A stretch of 64,000 bases of DNA from Candidatus Saccharimonadota bacterium (lineage in GTDB: Bacteria; Patescibacteriota; Saccharimonadia; Saccharimonadales; Saccharimonadaceae), in the NCBI GenBank assembly GCA_017480035.1, contig JAFVBJ010000002.1, positions 295,942 through 359,941 on the forward strand, given 5' to 3'. Below are positions 58,762-64,000 of this stretch, in pieces (the stretch's first letter is position 1; each line of letters starts with the position of its first letter). The notes beneath the pieces were generated by a model that ran no database searches, was not told where the DNA came from, and worked only from the letters and a program-made list of their open reading frames with translations. The position numbers and the translations under genes are program-made.

Positions 58762-59481
58762 TTATTTGTCTTCTTTTTTGGCAGGCGTTTTGGCTTCAAG
58801 GCCGGATTTCAAAACATAAATCGCGACATAAAGTGTCAAGATTGAGCCAACCGAGCTACCGGTGAGAGAGCCAGATGCTTTGCCATTCGTGATAACCACT
58901 GCCATAATCATGTCAATTAAGCATGAGATAACCAAAATGATGAGTAAATATTTAACTGACTTTTCGCTACGTTCAACGTTTTCTTCAGTAAATGGAGTTT
59001 CCTCTTTGCCGATATTTTTGAAGACGTGAGCACCATGACCAAGAGCGAGAGCTGCAAAGACCAATGCAACTGCGCCGAGCGCCATGACGTATGGAATGAC
59101 TGCAATTATTTTCACTAAGTCATTCTCGATGAATTTTTCGATTTCTTCAATATTACCATCGGTCAACTTAACTGAAACTGCAGCGCCGTCGTCGCCGTTG
59201 AGTCTAATTTCATTGTCTTTAATAATGATTTTATCTTTACCATCGCCGATAACTAAATCTTTGTCTTTAATTGTGTAGCTTGATGTTTTATCAAAGAGCG
59301 AAATTTCTTTTGCGTCCTTGTCAACTTTAATGTTTGGAGCGATAACTGCAAGTGCAATTGTACCAATAATAAGGCCAACAACACCAATCCAGCAGCCGAT
59401 ATTGCCGATACGCATGATAATGCCGACTACTCTTGAGACGGTTTGGTATTTTTTCTTGTCTTCTTGTGAGAGTTTACTCAT
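58762..59481 (-). CDS. four-helix membrane protein of unknown function, 239 aa
   Basis: Hydrophobic segments at about residues 28-50, 120-145, 172-193 and 200-222. Between helices 1 and 2 lies an exposed domain of about 60 residues rich in Lys/Asp and Ile (KDKDLVIGDGKDKIIIKD) predicted as beta strands. KNIGKEETPFTEENVERSEK before helix 3 resembles the DUF2975 (YoaS) loop, a weak match. The C-terminus is charged. GGAGG precedes the ATG 10 nt after ftsA ends, so it is co-transcribed with ftsA. Confidence 0.7.
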   Translation of the reverse strand: MSKLSQEDKKKYQTVSRVVGIIMRIGNIGCWIGVVGLIIGTIALAVIAPNIKVDKDAKEISLFDKTSSYTIKDKDLVIGDGKDKIIIKDNEIRLNGDDGAAVSVKLTDGNIEEIEKFIENDLVKIIAVIPYVMALGAVALVFAALALGHGAHVFKNIGKEETPFTEENVERSEKSVKYLLIILVISCLIDMIMAVVITNGKASGSLTGSSVGSILTLYVAIYVLKSGLEAKTPAKKEDK

Positions 59482-59490
59482 TTTCCTCCT

Positions 59491-60813
59491 TTAGTTTTGT
59501 AATAATTTCGCGATTTTGGCGCGCAAACCAGTTGCTTCTTCGTCAGCACTCGACATAGTATCAAGAGCAACACGAAGAAGACCAAAAGCAGTGATATACG
59601 AATAATCGAGATCGACGTCAGTGACGTTCTCGATTCCAGGAATATCAATATCATCCAAAAGATGGACGACTGGGCGACGAGCAAACGGTAAATCTTCCCA
59701 CCAATCTTCAGTTGCGAGAGCTTCTTGAAGACGAACGAGGCCAGCACCACCGCCACAAAGCAAGATTTTATTTGGTAGTGCCTCGATATTTGAGAAATCT
59801 TCGAGTGCGATTTCAATACCAGAGAGCCAAACGTCAATGTTTGCGTCGATTGCGGCTTCAATTTTGGCGCGACGGCCGTCATTTTCGAGATATTGTTCGA
59901 TTTCATTCGCACTTGCAGCGTCAGCGATAGTGGTAATTTCTGGGTCTGACAACAAATCACGGTCAAGATTCAATTTCAAACGTTCAGCAGTATCAAAATC
60001 AAGACCAAGTTTATTGGCAATTTGATGCGAGAAGCTACGTCCGCCAATACCAAACATTTTCGTTCCTTCGACGCCACCATCGTCAACTACGGCAATATCG
60101 GTCGTGCCGCCGCCGATATCCATCACGACGCCAGAGAAATTCGAGTCAAGGTCATCGCCGAGACATGCGCGACAGACCGCAAACGGCTCGACTGCAACAG
60201 CAAGCAAGTCAAGATTAAGTTCAGTACAAACTTTTTCGATAGCAGAGATATGAACGAGTGGAGCAAAAGCAGTGTAGAACTGGATAACAAGCTCAGAACC
60301 TTTGAATCCGATTGGATTACTGACTTTATAACCGTCAATTGTCAGAGAAACGATGGCGGAATTTATCAAGCGGACTTGGACGTCCGGATTGTCAGTTTCG
60401 AGAGCGACTTCTTTGCGAGCTTTTTCACCAGCGTTATCTTGGACTTTTTTGATGATAAGCTCCATTTCAGTTTCGGAAATTGGCTTGTTGCCATTTTTAC
60501 GGCGATAACGTACGGTGTTTGTATTTCCTTTAATCAATTCCCCGGCAATACCAACCACGGCGGCTTTCGATACGACACCAGCTTGTTCTTCGGCTTTGGA
60601 GAGAGCTTTCTCGCAAACATTAATCACGGCCGGGATATCGGCGATAGCGCCAGCATACATATTTCCCATCGACTGATGTGATTTGCCGACACCGATTATC
60701 TCGAGGGTGCCGTCTTTTCTTTTTGCGCCAATAACAGCTTTGACGAATTCAGTTCCAATATCTAGACCAAGGATGACGTCATCTGAATCGTATTTTTTCT
60801 TCTTTTCTTCCAT
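59491..60813 (-). CDS. ftsA: cell division protein FtsA
   Basis: Actin-fold ATPase that anchors FtsZ to the membrane, 440 aa. The phosphate loop GLDIGTEFVKAVIG, the SHDS-type 1C domain, VMDIGGGTTDIAVVDDG and the C-terminal ILLCGGGAGLVRLQEAL are typical. The last residues (GLRAKIAKLLQN) form a basic amphipathic helix as expected for the membrane-targeting end. ftsZ is not adjacent; a four-helix membrane protein follows instead. TATAAT lies 13 nt before the ATG, divergent from nusA. Confidence 0.96.
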   Translation of the reverse strand: MEEKKKKYDSDDVILGLDIGTEFVKAVIGAKRKDGTLEIIGVGKSHQSMGNMYAGAIADIPAVINVCEKALSKAEEQAGVVSKAAVVGIAGELIKGNTNTVRYRRKNGNKPISETEMELIIKKVQDNAGEKARKEVALETDNPDVQVRLINSAIVSLTIDGYKVSNPIGFKGSELVIQFYTAFAPLVHISAIEKVCTELNLDLLAVAVEPFAVCRACLGDDLDSNFSGVVMDIGGGTTDIAVVDDGGVEGTKMFGIGGRSFSHQIANKLGLDFDTAERLKLNLDRDLLSDPEITTIADAASANEIEQYLENDGRRAKIEAAIDANIDVWLSGIEIALEDFSNIEALPNKILLCGGGAGLVRLQEALATEDWWEDLPFARRPVVHLLDDIDIPGIENVTDVDLDYSYITAFGLLRVALDTMSSADEEATGLRAKIAKLLQN

Positions 60814-60838
60814 AGTACTTACGGTTATTATATCACAC

Positions 60839-60867
60839 TTGCAAAAATTTTCGTACTTTGATATAAT
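60839..60867 (+). promoter_or_regulatory. promoter of nusA
   Basis: TTGCAA, a 17-nt spacer and TATAAT followed by AAAAGTA on the plus strand, back to back with the ftsA promoter. Confidence 0.8.
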
Positions 60868-60878
60868 AAAAGTATACC

Positions 60879-60920
60879 AATCCGACCTAGTAAGGCCGGA
60901 TAATTTTAACTAACGAGTTA
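60879..60920 (+). promoter_or_regulatory. two-hairpin leader of nusA
   Basis: The first hairpin is ATCCG-CCT / AGG-CGGAT and the second TTAACT / AGTTAA, lying between the promoter and the GAAAGGA ribosome site. NusA autoregulation is known in some bacteria; this structure is not a family I recognise. Confidence 0.45.
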
Positions 60921-60937
60921 ATAACAGAAAGGAAAAA

Positions 60938-62053
60938 ATGGAAGGACTTGATCTAAAATCGATGACTGCTATGGTAAAAGTCATCGCTGAAGAGAAAAAT
61001 CTCCCTGAAGAAACTGTGCTTGACGTGATTCAAACTGCAATCGCAGCAGCATGGCGCAAAGAAGAAGGCGAAAAGGACATGAATGTCCGCGCAACTTTAA
61101 ATCTCAAAAATGGTGAAGCGACCGTCTTTATCGACCGCGAAGTGATTGAAGATGAAGTTGCATACAATCCAGCAACAGAAATTCCAGAAGCTGAAGCAAA
61201 GAAACTTGAAAAAGATGCAAAAATCGGCGATATTGTTTCCGAGAAGAAAGAAGTTAAAAGCTTTGGACGTGTTGCATCACAAACCGCAAAACAAGTGATT
61301 GTTCAAAGGCTTCGTGAAGCAGAACGCGACTCAGTGCTCGCAGCATTCGAAGACAAAGTCGGAACGATTGTTACGGGTGTTATTTCACGCGTCGAACCGA
61401 AAATCGTCCGTATCGACCTCGGCAAAGCTTCTGGCATTATGCCACGCAGCGAACAAATTGACGGTGAATATTATCAAGTTTCAGACCGCATCAAAGTTCT
61501 CGTAAAAGAAATTGAGCGAAACGATCGCGGCGCACAACTCATTCTCTCGCGTGGTTCGGCTGAATTTGTGAAACAATTATTCATTCAAGAAGTTCCAGAA
61601 ATTGAAAATGGCACCGTTGAAATTCGTGCTATTGCACGCGAAGCTGGCCGCAGAACAAAAATTGCAGTGGCAAGCGGAGTTCCTGGTATTGATCCGGTCG
61701 GAACTTTCGTTGGTGGACGTGGCGTTCGTGTTCAAGCCGTAATGAATGAGATTGGCGAAAAAGAAAAAATTGACATCATCAACTGGAGCGATAATGCTTC
61801 GGAATATATCCGCGAGGCACTTTCGCCAGCCGAGATCATGAAGGTCGAAATCGAAGACAAACACGCAAAAGTATTTGTTACCGAAGACCAACAATCAATT
61901 GCGATTGGTCGTCAAGGTCAAAACGTACGTCTCGCTTCGAAACTTACTGGATATGAGCTCGATATTGAGCTTGCAGAAGCACCAAAGAAGAAGAAAAAGA
62001 CTAACGTCGAAGATTCGTTACTCTCGGCAATCGAAGAATCAGAGACCGAATAA
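60938..62053 (+). CDS. nusA: transcription termination/antitermination factor NusA
   Basis: RNA polymerase-associated factor, 371 aa. The N-terminal domain (AEEKNLPEETVLDVIQTAIAAAWRKE), S1 domain (GTIVTGVISRVEPKIVRIDLG), KH1 (VDPVGTFVGGRGVRVQAVMNEIGEKEKIDII) and KH2 (IGRQGQNVRLASKLTGYELDI) follow in the usual order. The C-terminal acidic repeats of E. coli NusA are absent, as in Gram-positive bacteria. No rimP or infB neighbours are seen. The last codons lie within the arm of a hairpin element. Confidence 0.97.
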   Translation: MEGLDLKSMTAMVKVIAEEKNLPEETVLDVIQTAIAAAWRKEEGEKDMNVRATLNLKNGEATVFIDREVIEDEVAYNPATEIPEAEAKKLEKDAKIGDIVSEKKEVKSFGRVASQTAKQVIVQRLREAERDSVLAAFEDKVGTIVTGVISRVEPKIVRIDLGKASGIMPRSEQIDGEYYQVSDRIKVLVKEIERNDRGAQLILSRGSAEFVKQLFIQEVPEIENGTVEIRAIAREAGRRTKIAVASGVPGIDPVGTFVGGRGVRVQAVMNEIGEKEKIDIINWSDNASEYIREALSPAEIMKVEIEDKHAKVFVTEDQQSIAIGRQGQNVRLASKLTGYELDIELAEAPKKKKKTNVEDSLLSAIEESETE

Positions 62054-62125
62054 AAATATTAAAAAACGGGGTGCGCTCGAGGCCGCTAGGCCAAGGTTAC
62101 ACCCCGTTTTTTAATATTTTTATTC
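62048..62125 (+). repeat. apical-core hairpin element, copy 4 (3' end of nusA)
   Basis: Perfect 25-nt arms (62048-62072 and 62101-62125) flank a 28-nt core beginning GCGCTCGAGG and ending GCTAGGCCAAGGTTAC. The mini-stem GGCC-GCTA-GGCC shows a compensatory pair change relative to GGGC-GCTA-GCCC in the other copies. The left arm includes the nusA stop codon, and its complement is present in the right arm. It should act as the nusA terminator. Confidence 0.88.
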
Positions 62126-62168
62126 CATCACACAGAGGGCCAAGTCTTTAGGTCGGAAGAGTGTATTT

Positions 62169-63341
62169 TTATACTTTATTTTTACACTTTTCGGTTTCTG
62201 ATTCGAGCTCGAGAGTAACTTCTTTAATTCCGGTTGTTCTCAGTTGTTTGCGAATTTCCTTCTTGATATTCATCGAATTTTCAACAGAATTTTCGATTAG
62301 AGTTCCGTCAACTATTTTACCGTCAACAACAACATGCATCGTCGCACAAAGCTCTTTCCCATCCATACTCCAGAGATGAATGTTATGAACATCTTTGACG
62401 TGTGGAATCGCGAGGACTTGATATTTAACAATATCGACCGATTCGCCATTTGGGACTTTCTCGAGGAAAAGTTCGAGAACTTTTTTAAATGAAGAGAATG
62501 AAGAAGATATAAGATAAATTGAGATAAGAATAGACATCGCTGGGTCGAGCCAAAGCCAACCAGTTCCCATCATGACGACTGTGCCGAGCAGGACAATAAT
62601 CCAGCCGACTACATCTTCAAAGAGAATCCCGTTATACGTCTTTTTCTCGATAGCTTTAATGATATTGAACCGACCATTTTCAGTGCGGAAAGTTGCAAAA
62701 GTATTCAAAACTAGACCAATAACAGAGAGGACGAGCATAGCGGAAAGATTGAGCTCGGATGGATTGATAATGCGAAGAATCGATAGATAAATCATGAAAG
62801 CTGCGCCGACAATCAAGATGACCGTCGTGACAAAAACACCGAGAACTGAGAAGCGCGAATAGCCGTAGGTATATTTCTTATCTGGGCCGTGATTGGCTTT
62901 TTTACCAAAATAAATCGAAAAACCGAGAGACAGTGCATCGCCAAGGTCATGAATTGCATCAGACATAATCGCAGCCGAACCGGAGATAAGCCCACCGAAA
63001 AATTCAAAGAAACTGAAGAAAAGATTAACAACTAGCCCGAGAAATGTGGCTTCAGGGATGTCTTGGCGTCTCAAAAAGCGTTTTAAACCGCGTTTTTCGC
63101 GACCATAAATCGCATTTGTGTTTTCTTTGACTTCTTTTTTAATGTTTTTGACTTGTTTTTCGTATTCTGCAAGATTTTTTAATGCAGCTTCCTTCGCATT
63201 TTTCTTTGCTTCAGCTTTTTTCTTGCGCAAATCTTTTAACTCACGTTTTGAAGATTTTGCAGCCTTTTTTGCGGCACGCTTCGTATCTTTCGTGAGCTTA
63301 TTCATGCGATTTAAAATCTCTTGATCTTCCTTTTTAACCAT
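62169..63341 (-). CDS. cation diffusion facilitator (CDF) transporter with basic N-terminal extension
   Basis: Metal/proton antiporter, 390 aa. An unusual Lys/Ala/Glu coiled-coil extension of about 70 residues precedes the six-helix CDF core (FLGLVVNLFFSFFEFFGG, the metal site SDAIHDLGDALSL, the matching VGWIIVLLGTVVM). The C-terminal cytoplasmic domain has VKDVHNIHLWSMDGKEL and MHVVVDG. HD and DxxxD-like sites fit zinc or manganese export; the metal is not determined. TATAAT lies 6 nt before the ATG at 63341. Confidence 0.92.
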   Translation of the reverse strand: MVKKEDQEILNRMNKLTKDTKRAAKKAAKSSKRELKDLRKKKAEAKKNAKEAALKNLAEYEKQVKNIKKEVKENTNAIYGREKRGLKRFLRRQDIPEATFLGLVVNLFFSFFEFFGGLISGSAAIMSDAIHDLGDALSLGFSIYFGKKANHGPDKKYTYGYSRFSVLGVFVTTVILIVGAAFMIYLSILRIINPSELNLSAMLVLSVIGLVLNTFATFRTENGRFNIIKAIEKKTYNGILFEDVVGWIIVLLGTVVMMGTGWLWLDPAMSILISIYLISSSFSSFKKVLELFLEKVPNGESVDIVKYQVLAIPHVKDVHNIHLWSMDGKELCATMHVVVDGKIVDGTLIENSVENSMNIKKEIRKQLRTTGIKEVTLELESETEKCKNKV

Positions 63342-63362
63342 AAGCATATTATATCACAGCAC

Positions 63363-63393
63363 ACAAAAAACTGCCAATCTGGCAGTTTTTAAA
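63363..63393 (-). terminator. rRNA operon terminator
   Basis: The stem AAAACTGCCA / TGGCAGTTTT is followed by TTT on the minus strand. A second hairpin (AAGGCTTCC / GGAAGCCTT, 63400-63424) lies between it and the 5S 3' end. Confidence 0.92.
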
Positions 63394-63429
63394 AGACAGA
63401 AGGCTTCCTACTTGGAAGCCTTACTGTAT

Positions 63430-63541
63430 AATTTGGCACCTTGCTAGTTTCCCGCTATTGCAGTATAATCGCCGCTACTGGGCTTGACTTCTGTGTTCGG
63501 AATGTAAACAGGTATTTCCCCAGTGCTATGGGCACCAATTA
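63430..63541 (-). rRNA. rrf: 5S ribosomal RNA
   Basis: On the minus strand the ends pair (AATTGGTGCC / GGTGCCAAATT), and the interior has the conserved CCGAACACAGAAGTCAAGCC and GCGGGAAACTAGCAAGGTGCC elements of bacterial 5S rRNA. Length is about 112 nt; end positions are estimates from the closing helix. It lies downstream of 23S in the usual order. Confidence 0.93.
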
Positions 63542-63723
63542 CGCTACTTAAAGTAATAAGACTTTCTTTGAAGGTCGGGATCGATAATAGCGCATCCATA
63601 CGGTTATCAAAGTAGTATCTTGGACTTTAAATATGCGAGTATTGATGTCCAAAAGTTGCCAAAACGAATTGTAAATAAACTTACAACAGTGCTATCCAGC
63701 ACCGATTGCTAAATAAGTATATC

Positions 63724-63764
63724 AAACTATCTCCACTAATGCAAGCATGAGTGCGATAGTTTGA
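63724..63764 (-). promoter_or_regulatory. processing-type hairpin after the 23S rRNA
   Basis: AAACTATC pairs with GATAGTTT, with an inner CACT/AGTG pairing, in the 23S-5S spacer. It may be part of the 23S processing stem or a spacer hairpin. Nothing else is recognised in the roughly 180-nt spacer. Confidence 0.45.
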
Positions 63765-64000
63765 GCATAAAAAGGCAATGCCTCTGTTAGTACGCTTCGG
63801 CTACACATGTTGCCATGCTTCCACCTTGCGCCTATCAACCAGATCTTCTTTCTGGGAGGTCATAGGGAATTCTTATCTTGGAGTGGGCTTCGCGCTTAAT
63901 ATGCTTTCAGCGCTTATCTCTTCCGAACATAGCTACTCGGCAATGCAGCAGGTGGCCACAACCGATACACTAGAGATTCGTCCACCCTGGTCCTCTCGTA
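63765..64000 (-). rRNA. rrl: 23S ribosomal RNA, 3' end (partial, runs off the window)
   Basis: Read on the minus strand from the window edge, the sequence starts with the sarcin-ricin loop TACGAGAGGACCAGGGTGGA and continues with GGAAGAGATAAGCGCTGAAAGCAT, AAGCGCGAAGCC and TAGCCGAAGCGTACTAACAG, matching the last 240 nt of bacterial 23S rRNA. The 3' boundary is approximate, near 63765. Most of the gene lies outside the window. Confidence 0.95.

Noticed and set aside
1..64000. UGA = glycine code of Gracilibacteria/Absconditabacteria
   Set aside because: Several genes end properly at TGA (for example trmD and the 246-aa gene), and all core genes read through without in-frame TGA.
1..64000. CRISPR arrays, insertion sequences or tRNA genes
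   Set aside because: No regularly spaced direct repeats, transposase frames with terminal repeats, or cloverleaf sequences were seen on reading both strands.

Overview
The window reads as a chromosomal segment of a Patescibacteria/CPR organism, most likely Candidatus Saccharibacteria (TM7). This is judged from gene content and family resemblance, not from a search. Supporting signs are a small streamlined gene set with very short spacers, a GatCAB amidotransferase, two tandem FemAB genes, a DUF5684-like membrane protein, a baseplate-J-like membrane protein, many one-pass or Lys/Ala-rich surface proteins and no biosynthetic operons. UGA, UAA and UAG all serve as ordinary stops, so this is not the UGA=Gly code of Gracilibacteria/Absconditabacteria. 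No tRNA gene, IS element, prophage or CRISPR array was seen, and no stretch over 300 bases lacks a feature.

Layout. 0-5 kb: leuS with a TrmH-type methylase and a LOG protein. 5.3-8.5 kb: sugar operon gap-rpiB-rpe-pfkB. 8.5-11.4 kb: orphan genes around rpsL-rpsG and a suspicious junction near 10.9 kb. 11.4-18.1 kb: trigger factor, FAD oxidase, dnaE. 18-24.4 kb: small membrane proteins, galU, a paralogous membrane pair and a PemK/MazF toxin with an opposing promoter. 24.4-29.7 kb: five-gene cell-wall operon (Mur ligase, hydrolase, PLP aminotransferase, two FemAB). 29.7-36.4 kb: surface proteins, acyltransferase, rpsJ, tuf, fusA. 36.5-40.6 kb: an orphan gene and gatC-gatA-HEPN-like-gatB. 40.6-49.4 kb: uvrB, SDR, surface proteins, rsmD, recG, a candidate small RNA, trmD. 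49.4-56 kb: YkgJ-like protein, obg and an envelope operon (baseplate-J-like, RuvX-MltG fusion, LysM-CHAP hydrolase). 56-63.3 kb: a soluble two-component pair with a pseudouridine synthase, ftsA, nusA and a CDF metal transporter. 63.36-64 kb: 5S rRNA and the 3' end of 23S rRNA, reading out of the window on the minus strand.

Expression. Many housekeeping genes have a -10 box (TATAAT/TAAAAT) only 6-8 nt upstream of the start codon, so their mRNAs are probably leaderless; this also fixes several start codons downstream of the longest ORF. A set of orphan genes instead has a full -35/-10 promoter, a 60-80 nt leader and a strong AGGAGG-type ribosome site. Three of these leaders carry a micro-ORF placed exactly where a leaderless start would lie.

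Most interesting points: (1) an in-frame UAG in fusA followed by the intact conserved EF-G C-terminus; (2) a family of long intergenic hairpins with a conserved apical core but locus-specific arms; (3) leaderless micro-ORFs ahead of orphan genes; (4) a candidate structured small RNA between trmD and recG; (5) a promoter and SD-sequestering hairpin firing antisense into a PemK toxin gene; (6) a RuvX-MltG fusion; (7) a Pro at the streptomycin-linked Lys of ribosomal protein S12.
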